Below are positions 8,238-15,637 of a stretch of DNA of 44,069 nt, piece after piece. A program made the translations under genes and the position numbers. Position 1 is the stretch's first letter; each line of letters starts with the position of its first letter. The stretch lies in NCBI GenBank assembly GCA_017466825.1, contig JAFTTJ010000007.1, positions 1 through 44,069 on the forward strand, given 5' to 3'. Origin of the DNA: Clostridia bacterium. GTDB lineage: Bacteria; Bacillota; Clostridia; Christensenellales; Borkfalkiaceae. The notes beneath the pieces were generated by a model. That model worked only from the letters and a program-made list of their open reading frames with translations. It did no database searches and was not told the origin of the DNA.

Positions 8238-8250
8238 ATAAGTCGATTAA
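8238..8250 (+). repeat. Intergenic repeat ATAAGTCGATTAA, copy 3 (one mismatch)
   Basis: Twelve of 13 bases match the repeat; the last T is A. It is preceded by GCCT like other copies and lies 125 bases past the stop of the 928-residue lipoprotein gene, 24 bases upstream of the GH13 -35 box. Confidence 0.6.
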
Positions 8251-8291
8251 CCCTTGATTTGCGTCCACATCAAAGGTAAGCATAAAGTTTT

Positions 8292-8327
8292 TAGAGAGGC
8301 CGCAAGGAAATCCCTGCGGCTCCTCTA
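8292..8327 (-). ncRNA. 3' hairpin after the 928-aa lipoprotein gene
   Basis: A stem of about 16 pairs (TAGAGAGGCCGCA against TGCGGCTCCTCTA) lies 49 bases after the stop codon. A related stem at 13286-13320 follows the paralogous gene, and the surrounding sequence (ACTTAATTAAACTTTAG) is shared. On the minus strand it is followed by TAAAAAC and not by a T-tract, so a classical terminator is doubtful. An mRNA-stabilising or processing hairpin is an alternative. It marks the likely end of operon B. Confidence 0.5.
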
Positions 8328-8375
8328 CTTAATTAAACTTTAGTTTTCGGTTTAACCCGAAAGGTTATTAAACTA

Positions 8376-11162
8376 TTAGATAATAGCGATATTGTTGTTT
8401 ACCATGCCAACGATTGAAAGCGAATCAATATAGAATTCGCTAATGCCATCAGCAAAGAGACCTACTTGGAAACCTACGAATTTACCTTGCGAGTTAACGA
8501 AAGCAGGTAAATTAGAAGGACTAATTAAAAGGTCAACCCATTCGTTGGTAACTATGTTTTCCGCTACATGATCACGATGATCACCACCAGCACCAGCATA
8601 TTCGATATTATAGAACCATAAAGCAGCAGAAAGTTGAGCCGAGCCAATATAAATTCTAAAGTTTAACATATAATCTGCTTGCATTGCGCCGGTATATTCG
8701 GGGAACGAAAGGGCGAATCCACCATATAGTGCGGTATAAGCAAGTTTTAAAGCGCTTCCATTTACACCAGCAGGCGCGTCGTTTACGGTAGTAACTTCTT
8801 CAACGGTGTTATTACGAATTCCTGTAACTACTGCAGTAGTGGGTGCTATTTCGTATTCGTGTACGGTAGTTAAAGTAGCGGGTTGAGGAATAGCAAAGTC
8901 TTTAACTAAGAAATCTCCAGTACAGTTGAGAAGTATTAAAGTTAAAGACGTATCAGCGTTAAAGGTAGTAGTTACGTCTACCCAAGTATTTTCTTGCCAG
9001 CCAACACCCATGTGGTTGCCCCACCATTTGTTAGCATTTGTTTCACCGTAGCTTACGTATAAAGACCTGTCGTCGCCACCGTGGGGGTTAGAGTTGTTTA
9101 AGAATTTAACTTTGAAAGTTAATTTATCGGTAACCTCTCTTAACTTAGCCATAAATTTGGGATTTAAGATGATTGCGCGAGAATCGTCCCCAGCAGTTGC
9201 TGCGTTTATGAATCTGAAAGCGCCTTCGGTTTCATCCCAAACTACTGAACTACCTGCTGCTAAACCGGTAAACATTTTAGCAAAGTTTTCGTGAGTGAGT
9301 TCGTCGACTTCAGGAATAAATTCGGGAGCGATAAACGCAATGTCTTTAACGTAGAAACTACCGCTCGTGCAAAGGAGCGCTATTCTATAAAGGTCTTCGG
9401 TGATAGGCATTACAACGTCTACCCAACCACTTTCAGCGTAACCTACTAGTTGAGCAGAACCCCAGTTAAACCATATAGGTTCCTCCGGGTTAATAACGCC
9501 GTTAATTACGTACAACGAATTGTCAGCGCCGACAACGGCTCTTTCGCCTACGAATTTAACTTTGAAAGTAATGCTTGCAGCGCGTGCTTTTATAGCGTCG
9601 GTGAAATCTTTCTTCATCCAGAAGCCACGCTTGTTGTCTTGATCAGTAACGTTGTTAGTGAATAAAATTGCACCTTCAGTTTCGTCCCAAGAAACTTTAT
9701 TAGTGCTTGCTAAGTGATGAACTTCAAAACCATTTACAAAATCTCTATCGGTAAGGTTGTCGAAATCAGGATCGTAAAGTTCAACGTTTCTAACCCATAA
9801 ACCGCTACCGTGGTCACCAAGCATGAAAATGGTCTTTAAAGCGCCGTCATCTGCTACGGGAACCTTAGCAAAATCTACGTTGATCTTTATCCAATCTTGA
9901 GCGCCACTATGTGCCCAGAAATCTACGCCCCAGTTAGTAGTCCACCAACCGGGATAGAAGCCTCTATAAAGGATTTCGCCTGCAACGTTAGCGTCGAGTT
10001 TAACTTCGAAAGAAATACCCATAAGGCCGAGTTCAGCAAGCTTATTGATATAATTTCTATCAAAAGTAAGCGCTCTATTGTCATCTACTTGATTATTGTT
10101 TACAAAGTGATAAGCTTTTTCAGTTTCGTCCCAAGCAATAGAGTTAGCGTCGCTGATAGGAGCGAATACTCTTACCATTTCTGCGCCAACGACGTCACGA
10201 GTGTAATAATCTCTTTCAGTCATTTCCCAGTAAGTAATGGTAACGGTAGCGTTTATAGCGTCGAGAACGGGTTCTTCCCAACCGGTTACGTAACCGTCTT
10301 TAACGGGCGCTGCAGGGATATTGTTAACGTCTAATTGAGACTCGGGAACAACGATATCGTCATAGCCTTCAACGCCTACGAATTTAATAGTGAAGAGTCT
10401 TTCTTCAACTACCGTAACGGTAACGTCTTCTAAACCTAAGTCTTCTTCAGAAATGCTCCAAGTAACTTGATAACCGTCTTTTTCAGGCGCTGCGGGGAAT
10501 TCAACTTGACCGATAGTTTCAACGGTAAAGGTGATATCTTCTACGCCGTCAACGTCAAAGTGAACGGTGTAAACGATAGCCGTGTAAACTGCGTTTACGG
10601 TAACGTCTGCTAAGGTTAAAGCGTCTTCAGTAATATCCCAAGCGGCGGTGTAACCGTCTTTTGCAGGAACTGCGGGGAATTCAACTTGACCGATTGTTTC
10701 AACGGTAAAGGTGATATCTTCTACGCCGTCAACGTCAAAGTGAACGGTATAAACGATAGCCGTGTAAACTGCGTTTACGGTGATATCTGAACCGAGTACG
10801 TATTCTTCCCAAGCGCCGGTATAACCGTCTTTTGCAGGAACTGCAGGTTCGGTGATTTCGGTGTCAGTTTCTAAATAAGTAACCTTTTCAACTTCAACGC
10901 CGTCCGCCATGAAAGTAGCGGTATAAGTTACGGGATCGGGAGTAGGTTCACTTTCGGGTTCACTCGAAGGTTCACTTTCGGGTTCAGTCGAAGGTTCACT
11001 TTCGGGTTCAGTCGAAGGTTCACTTTCGGGTGTGCTTACAATCTCGCTTTCGGGCGTGCTTTCAGGATCGGTACTAGGCTTAACAGTAGTACAAGCCATA
11101 GCAAATGCTGAAAGAACGAACACTAAGCAAGCAAGTAATGCAAAAAGTTTTACTTTTTTCAT
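8376..11162 (-). CDS. Large surface lipoprotein: InlB-type B-repeats plus tandem unknown modules
   Basis: A 928-residue lipoprotein with lipobox LSAFAMAC (Cys24). Residues 27-78 form a Ser/Pro/Glu linker with 8-residue repeats (TEPESEPS). Residues 78-312 hold four InlB-type B-repeats (beta-grasp repeats of about 60 residues, each with KDGY and a Trp). Residues 325-760 hold three copies of a module of about 145 residues, each opening with a WDETE signature and an aromatic-Phe-x-Asn strand. A distinct C-terminal domain spans 761-928. The modules look like glycan-binding beta-sandwiches, but I recognise no family. The ATG at 11162 follows AAGGAG; an earlier ATG lies inside that ribosome site. 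It is a tandem paralogue of the 13369 gene and the last gene of operon B. Confidence 0.85.
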   Translation of the reverse strand: MKKVKLFALLACLVFVLSAFAMACTTVKPSTDPESTPESEIVSTPESEPSTEPESEPSTEPESEPSSEPESEPTPDPVTYTATFMADGVEVEKVTYLETDTEITEPAVPAKDGYTGAWEEYVLGSDITVNAVYTAIVYTVHFDVDGVEDITFTVETIGQVEFPAVPAKDGYTAAWDITEDALTLADVTVNAVYTAIVYTVHFDVDGVEDITFTVETIGQVEFPAAPEKDGYQVTWSISEEDLGLEDVTVTVVEERLFTIKFVGVEGYDDIVVPESQLDVNNIPAAPVKDGYVTGWEEPVLDAINATVTITYWEMTERDYYTRDVVGAEMVRVFAPISDANSIAWDETEKAYHFVNNNQVDDNRALTFDRNYINKLAELGLMGISFEVKLDANVAGEILYRGFYPGWWTTNWGVDFWAHSGAQDWIKINVDFAKVPVADDGALKTIFMLGDHGSGLWVRNVELYDPDFDNLTDRDFVNGFEVHHLASTNKVSWDETEGAILFTNNVTDQDNKRGFWMKKDFTDAIKARAASITFKVKFVGERAVVGADNSLYVINGVINPEEPIWFNWGSAQLVGYAESGWVDVVMPITEDLYRIALLCTSGSFYVKDIAFIAPEFIPEVDELTHENFAKMFTGLAAGSSVVWDETEGAFRFINAATAGDDSRAIILNPKFMAKLREVTDKLTFKVKFLNNSNPHGGDDRSLYVSYGETNANKWWGNHMGVGWQENTWVDVTTTFNADTSLTLILLNCTGDFLVKDFAIPQPATLTTVHEYEIAPTTAVVTGIRNNTVEEVTTVNDAPAGVNGSALKLAYTALYGGFALSFPEYTGAMQADYMLNFRIYIGSAQLSAALWFYNIEYAGAGGDHRDHVAENIVTNEWVDLLISPSNLPAFVNSQGKFVGFQVGLFADGISEFYIDSLSIVGMVNNNIAII
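10395..10754 (-). repeat. Two tandem 180-bp B-repeat units, nearly identical at DNA level
   Basis: B-repeats 2 and 3 of the 928-residue lipoprotein (10575-10754 and 10395-10574) are in register with a 180-base period. They encode an identical stretch of about 29 residues beginning IVYTVHFDVDGVEDI, with very few silent differences. The paralogue has only one unit at this point, so the extra unit looks like a recent in-frame duplication. Confidence 0.75.
10945..11031 (-). repeat. 24-bp tandem repeat encoding the Ser/Pro/Glu linker
   Basis: Three full 24-base units (10945-10968, 10969-10992, 10993-11016) and a partial one (11017-11031) encode SEPESEPS/TEPESEPS. Units differ at one base. The paralogue carries two such units at 15317-15364 plus a partial one, so copy number varies. 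Such repeats are prone to slippage and would change the length of the surface stalk. Confidence 0.75.
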
Positions 11163-11201
11163 AAATTGTGTTCTCCTTATCATTTTTATTTGTGGTTTAA
11201 A

Positions 11202-11288
11202 GGGGCTTTTATGGGACGCAAGCCCCCTATATACCATAGAACCATAATCAGTTTGCCACTTTTGTGGCAGTTTTGCCTTTATAAAGGC
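11202..11288 (-). ncRNA. Structured leader of the 928-aa lipoprotein gene (three hairpins)
   Basis: Three stems lie before the coding start at 11162. GGGGCTT/AAGCCCC (11202-11226) has a loop containing GGGACGC on the plus strand. TGCCAC/GTGGCA spans 11254-11269, and the palindrome GCCTTTATAAAGGC spans 11275-11288. All three recur in the same order before the paralogous gene (15550-15635), with paired base changes in the middle stem. No known riboswitch class was recognised. Confidence 0.55.
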
Positions 11289-11328
11289 TTTTTATCAAGG
11301 CTTATAATTAGCGTTGACAGATAATAAT

Positions 11329-11940
11329 TTACCCTTGAATTACTTCAATTTCAAAAGTAATAGTAAGGGTGTCCGTTTCAACGCCGTGCCACTTTGCGGT
11401 TACGGTAACCGTACCTAAACCTACGGAATAAGCCGTAATTACACCGCTAGTCGAAACAGAAATCGAGCCTTCTGCCGAGTAAACGTATTCAGCGTTGAAA
11501 TATTTTACGCCGTTGTATGCAACGTGGGGATTTAAAGTATAAGTGTCGCCCATGTTAAGCCTAAATTCATCTGGTAAATCCAACTCGAGCGTGGGAATAT
11601 AACCGCTATTTATTACGGTTACAGCGCAACTTACTTCCGTTTCGCCGTCAGACGCGTAAATGGTAACCGTGCCTGCCATCTTGCCGAAAACTACGCCGTT
11701 TTCAACCGTTACTCTCTCGGGGTTTGCCGAGCGCCAAGTTACGGTCTTACCCGTAGCGCCTTGCAAAGCGAGCGTAGCGCTTTCATAAAGTTCTACCGTA
11801 GCGCTCTTTTCAGCAAAGTCGAATACTTCGGCTACGCTTTCTTCCATTTCAGGCAAGGTCGTAGACTCGTCTTCTCCACACGAGAAAAGGCAGAGTGACA
11901 ATGATAAAATAATACTAAGGACTATCAATAATTTTTTCAT
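11329..11940 (-). CDS. Small surface lipoprotein with two BIG2-type Ig-like domains
   Basis: A 203-residue lipoprotein with a type II signal peptide (SLCLFSCGED). Residues 45-110 form a bacterial Ig-like domain of the BIG2 type, with the characteristic TWRSANPERVTVENG and AGTVTIYA segments. Residues 115-200 form a second related domain with the same GxVTVTA-type strand. BIG2 domains are structural spacers or adhesion modules on secreted proteins, so the product is probably a surface scaffold. It starts 18 bases after the stop of the 418-residue lipoprotein, with AGGAG before the ATG. No catalytic motif was seen. It belongs to operon B. Confidence 0.82.
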   Translation of the reverse strand: MKKLLIVLSIILSLSLCLFSCGEDESTTLPEMEESVAEVFDFAEKSATVELYESATLALQGATGKTVTWRSANPERVTVENGVVFGKMAGTVTIYASDGETEVSCAVTVINSGYIPTLELDLPDEFRLNMGDTYTLNPHVAYNGVKYFNAEYVYSAEGSISVSTSGVITAYSVGLGTVTVTAKWHGVETDTLTITFEIEVIQG

Positions 11941-11958
11941 TTTTTCAATACTCCTCTA

Positions 11959-13215
11959 TTAAAAATGGAATTGCATGTTTTTGATATAAAAACCGCCGTG
12001 AGTTGCAAGCAAGAATAAGGTTTTATACTTGTCGCCGTTTTTCTCAATTTTAGTAAGGTTTATGGTAACCGATTGATAATCGAAATCATGGAAATGCTGT
12101 TGCATCGTGTTTTTACCGTACCATTCGGGCATAAAACCGAGATAAAAACCTAAATCGTGGAAATCGTCGGGGTTTTCGACGTCAAGCAAAAATTCAAAAG
12201 TCATCGATTTAGCGTTAGCCTTTTCGATAGCGTTTGAAAAATAGTCAGCGTCCATCAAAAATCCACGATTGTCGTAAAGTTCAACTACGTTGTTTATAAA
12301 ATGAATTGCTTGTTCTTCTTCATCCCATATCACTTCGTTGCCGTATTCATCGCCATCGTCGTAGGGAGCAAAGAGCCAAAGCATATCTTCGCCTGCGATA
12401 GGTCTGCCGTAATATTCGGCAGGAGTTATTTGCATATCGACTACGACGTTAGAATAACCGCCTTCAAAAGTCAAACTAAACTCGTGCGAGCCTTTACCAA
12501 GGTCAACGACGTAATACGAAAGGTCGACTACGCCTTCTCTAATGGTATATGCGCCTGCAGGAACTTTTTCACCGTTGTAAACGATATAGGATAATTCCTT
12601 ATCTCCGATATCTATTTTCGTTTCGGGATTTTGAGCCGTGATAGTAAGGTTTGCAAAAGCGTAACCTTCGGGCTGTTTTACCGTATAAGTCCTATCCAAA
12701 TAAGCCGTATTACCAACCGAGTCGGTTACGTAATAACGGAAGAAATGTTCGCCGTAGAGAATTCTACCAAAACTATCAGTATTAAATTCGTGATTGGTAG
12801 TAACGTCGAGTTCTACGCCAAAAGAGTCTTTGCCGACAACTCCGGCAAAAACGTTTAAATCTTCTTGATAAAAGGCTTCAAAGTCGGCTAAGCCTTCGAT
12901 AGTGGGCGTGCCGTACACTTTTACGTTAGCCTTTTTGCTAACGTCGCCAAGGGTATAAATAATTTCGTAAGTGCCGACCGTACCGAATTTAACGGCAGAA
13001 GAATCGACGGTTACAGACGACATAGAACTACCCGTCCAACCAACTACACCCTTTAAAAAGTCATACTCCGTTTGAGATGACGAAATAGAAATATCCGTTA
13101 CGCCTTCGATAGCGTAATTACCTTCTTGCGGTTCGCTCGTTTCACCACATGAAACGAAAAGTCCAAAACTGACTATAAAAATCGCAATTAAAATCATTAA
13201 AAACCGTTTTTTCAT
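11959..13215 (-). CDS. Surface lipoprotein with Ig-like domains and one WDETE-type module
   Basis: A 418-residue lipoprotein (lipobox VSFGLFVSCGET). The N-terminal half has Ig-like beta-sandwich segments; the stretch around residues 110-185, ending in DSVGNTAYLDRTYTV, resembles the bacterial Ig-like domains in the giant protein of this operon. Residues 265-418 form one copy of the module seen three times in each of the 713- and 928-residue paralogues. It shows an equivalent WDEEEQAIHFINN signature, a Trp-containing middle (MPEWYGKNTMQ) and a final FYIKNMQF strand. It appears to be a shorter member of the same surface-binding set. Function unknown; glycan binding is an inference. Confidence 0.82.
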   Translation of the reverse strand: MKKRFLMILIAIFIVSFGLFVSCGETSEPQEGNYAIEGVTDISISSSQTEYDFLKGVVGWTGSSMSSVTVDSSAVKFGTVGTYEIIYTLGDVSKKANVKVYGTPTIEGLADFEAFYQEDLNVFAGVVGKDSFGVELDVTTNHEFNTDSFGRILYGEHFFRYYVTDSVGNTAYLDRTYTVKQPEGYAFANLTITAQNPETKIDIGDKELSYIVYNGEKVPAGAYTIREGVVDLSYYVVDLGKGSHEFSLTFEGGYSNVVVDMQITPAEYYGRPIAGEDMLWLFAPYDDGDEYGNEVIWDEEEQAIHFINNVVELYDNRGFLMDADYFSNAIEKANAKSMTFEFLLDVENPDDFHDLGFYLGFMPEWYGKNTMQQHFHDFDYQSVTINLTKIEKNGDKYKTLFLLATHGGFYIKNMQFHF

Positions 13216-13285
13216 AAAACACAGTCCTTTTTTTGGGGTATTTTGCTTAAAAAGTATTTAAACAAGAAAATATAATAAAGTTTTT

Positions 13286-13320
13286 TAGAGAAGTCGCAAA
13301 AAAGCCTTGCGACTTCTCTA
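13286..13320 (-). ncRNA. 3' hairpin after the 713-aa lipoprotein gene
   Basis: A perfect 14-base-pair stem (TAGAGAAGTCGCAA, 13286-13299, with 13307-13320) and a 7-base loop lie 49 bases after the stop. It matches the hairpin at 8292-8327 in position and flanks. One pair is C-G there and T-A here, a compensatory change. The minus strand continues AAAAAACTTTATTAT, so this is not a standard terminator. TTGCGA in its 3' arm, with TATTAT 16 bases on, could also act as a promoter for the 418-residue gene. Confidence 0.55.
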
Positions 13321-13368
13321 CTTAATTAAACTTTAGTTTTCGGTTTTAGCCAAAAGATTATCTAAAAA

Positions 13369-15510
13369 TTAGATAAGAGCGATATTCGAATCTGCGCATG
13401 TAAGAACGAAATCTTTAAGTAAGAAGTCGTCGGTACAGTTGAGCAACATTAAAGTTAAAGATTCGTCAGAATTGAAGGTAGTAGAAACGTCTACCCAAGA
13501 ATCTTCTTCCCAACCGACACCGGTGTGGTTGCCCCACCATTTGTTAGCGTTTGTTTCACTATAACTTACGTATAAAGATTTGTCGTCGTTGTTAGTTCCA
13601 TCTTGATTAAGAGAAGGGTTAACGCTGTTTAAGAATTTAACTTTGAAAGAAAGACCTACGCCTGCTTCTCTTAACTTAGCCATAAATTCGGGGTTTAAGA
13701 TAAACGCACGGCTGTTATCTCCGTTAAACGCTGCGGTGTCGTCAACGATAAATCTGAAAGCGCCTTCGGTTTCATCCCAAACTACCGAACTGCCTGCTGC
13801 TAAGGGGTTGAACATTTTAGCAAAGTTTTCGTGAGTGAGTTCGTCAAGTTCAGGAATAAATTCGGGAGCGATTAAAGTGATGTCTTTAACGTAGAAACTA
13901 CCACTAGTGCAAAGAAGGGCTATTCTATGAATATCTTCGGTGATAGGCACAAGAACGTCTACCCAACCACTTTCAGCGTAACCTACTTGTTGAGCAGAAC
14001 CCCAGTTAAACCATCCGTTGTCTGGACGAACAACACCGTTGATTACGTATAACGAATTATCTTTGCCAGTAACGGCTCTTTCGCCTACGAATTTAACTTT
14101 GAAGGTAATGCTTGCAGCGCGCGCTTTAATAGCGTCGGTGAAATCTTTACCCATCCAGAAGCCACGCTTATCGTCTTCATCAGTAACGTTGTTGGTAAAT
14201 AAAACTGCGTTTTCAGTTTCGTCCCAAGAAACTTTATTAGTAGACGCTAAATGGTGAATGCTAAATGCGTTTACAAAATCTCTATCGGTAAGGTTGTCGA
14301 AATCAGGATCGCAAATTTCAACGTTTCTTATCCATAAACCGCTACCTTTGTCACCAAGCATGAAAATGGTCTTTAAAGCGCCGTCGCTAGCCATAGGAAG
14401 ATCAGACATATTTACAATGATTTGTATCCAATCTTGAGCGTCGGAAATTTGCCATATATCTACGCCCCAGTTAGCAGTCCACCAATCGGGATAGAAGCCT
14501 CTGTAAAGGGTTTCGCCTTCAACGTAATCGTCGAGTTTAACTTCAAAAGAAATGCTCTTAACGCCGAGTTCAGCAAGTTTGATAATGTAATTTCTTTCAA
14601 AAGTAAGCGCTCTATTGTCATCTACTTGATCGTTGTTTACAAAGTGATAAGCTTTTTCAGTTTCATCCCAAGCAATAGAGTTAGCGTCGCTGGTAGGAGC
14701 GAATACGCTTACCATTTCTGCGCCGACGATATCACGAGTGTAATATTCTCTTTCGGTCATTTCCCAGTAAGTAACGGTAACGGTAGCGTTGTCTGCGTCG
14801 AGAACGGGTTCTTCCCAACCGGTAACGTAACCGTCTTTAACAGGCGCTGCAGGAAGGTTGTTTACGTCTAATTGAGACTCGGGAACAACGATATCTTCAA
14901 TGCCGTCAATACCTACGAATTTAACGGTATAAAGTCTTTCTTCAACTACCGTAACGGTAACGTCTTCTAAACCTAAGTCTTCTTCAGAAATGCTCCAAGT
15001 AACTTGATAACCGTCTTTTTCAGGCGCTGCGGGGAATTCAACTTGATCGATAGTTTCAATGGTAAAGGTGATATCTTCTACGCCTTCAACGTCAAAGTGA
15101 ATAGTATAAACGATAGCCGTGTAAACTGCGTTTACGGTATCGTCGCCACCGAGAGTATATTCTTCCCAAGCAGCAACGTAACCGTCCTTTGCAGGAACGT
15201 CGGGCTCGTCGATTTCAGTATCAGTTTCCAAATAGTAAACCTTTTCTACTTCTGCGCCGTCAGCCATGAAAGTAATACAATAAGTTACCGGATCGGGATC
15301 GGGTTGACTTTCTGTAGGTTGACTTTCGGGTTCAGTCGAAGGTTGACTTTCGGGTTCAGTCGAAGGTTCACTTTCGGGTGTGCTTACAAGTTCGCTTGAA
15401 GGTGTGCTTTCAGGATCAGAACTTGGCTCGGATGGAGTACAAGCCAAAGCAAATGCTGAGAAAGCGAACACTAAACAAGCAAGTATTGCAAAAAGTTTTA
15501 CATTTTTCAT
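13369..15510 (-). CDS. Surface lipoprotein, tandem paralogue of the 928-aa protein
   Basis: A 713-residue lipoprotein closely related along its length to the 8376-11162 product. It has a lipobox Cys24 (FSAFALAC), a Ser/Pro/Glu/Gln linker, three InlB-type B-repeats (one fewer than the paralogue) and three WDETE-type modules. It lacks the separate C-terminal domain (about 160 residues) yet keeps the same last residues (NIALI against NIAII). The two genes therefore differ by an internal in-frame gain or loss near the 3' end. The start at 15510 follows AAGGAG as in the paralogue. It follows the DUF4838 gene in operon B. Likely a cell-surface glycan-binding or adhesive protein (inference). Confidence 0.85.
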   Translation of the reverse strand: MKNVKLFAILACLVFAFSAFALACTPSEPSSDPESTPSSELVSTPESEPSTEPESQPSTEPESQPTESQPDPDPVTYCITFMADGAEVEKVYYLETDTEIDEPDVPAKDGYVAAWEEYTLGGDDTVNAVYTAIVYTIHFDVEGVEDITFTIETIDQVEFPAAPEKDGYQVTWSISEEDLGLEDVTVTVVEERLYTVKFVGIDGIEDIVVPESQLDVNNLPAAPVKDGYVTGWEEPVLDADNATVTVTYWEMTEREYYTRDIVGAEMVSVFAPTSDANSIAWDETEKAYHFVNNDQVDDNRALTFERNYIIKLAELGVKSISFEVKLDDYVEGETLYRGFYPDWWTANWGVDIWQISDAQDWIQIIVNMSDLPMASDGALKTIFMLGDKGSGLWIRNVEICDPDFDNLTDRDFVNAFSIHHLASTNKVSWDETENAVLFTNNVTDEDDKRGFWMGKDFTDAIKARAASITFKVKFVGERAVTGKDNSLYVINGVVRPDNGWFNWGSAQQVGYAESGWVDVLVPITEDIHRIALLCTSGSFYVKDITLIAPEFIPELDELTHENFAKMFNPLAAGSSVVWDETEGAFRFIVDDTAAFNGDNSRAFILNPEFMAKLREAGVGLSFKVKFLNSVNPSLNQDGTNNDDKSLYVSYSETNANKWWGNHTGVGWEEDSWVDVSTTFNSDESLTLMLLNCTDDFLLKDFVLTCADSNIALI

Positions 15511-15549
15511 AAAACGTGTTCTCCTTATCATTTTTATTTATGGTTTATT

Positions 15550-15635
15550 AAGGGGCTTTTTGGGACGCAAGCCCCTTTAATACCATAGAGCCGTAATTTA
15601 GTTACCGCCATTGCGGTAGTTTGCCTTTATAAGGC
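15550..15635 (-). ncRNA. Structured leader of the 713-aa lipoprotein gene (three hairpins)
   Basis: Same three-stem order as 11202-11288. AAGGGGCTT/AAGCCCCTT (15550-15577) keeps the GGGACGC loop, TACCGC/GCGGTA spans 15603-15618, and GCCTTTATAAGGC spans 15623-15635. In the middle stem two pairs differ from the other copy on both arms (A-T for G-C and G-C for A-T), so pairing is preserved. The leader starts at the stop codon of the DUF4838 gene. Confidence 0.55.
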
Positions 15636-15637
15636 TT

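Noticed and set aside
10945-11031. Regular 24-bp repeats that could suggest a CRISPR array or minisatellite.
   Set aside because: There are no spacers between units, and the repeats are in frame within a lipoprotein linker (Ser/Pro/Glu octapeptides).
11209-11226. The plus-strand sequence GGGACGCAAGCCCC (also at 15562-15575) resembles the GGGACGCAAAGCC segment of GEMM-type c-di-GMP riboswitches.
   Set aside because: It is on the strand opposite to the gene it would control, no gene follows on that strand, and the other conserved GEMM parts (the GGCAAACC segment and second stem) were not found. The match is explained by the stem and loop of the leader hairpin.
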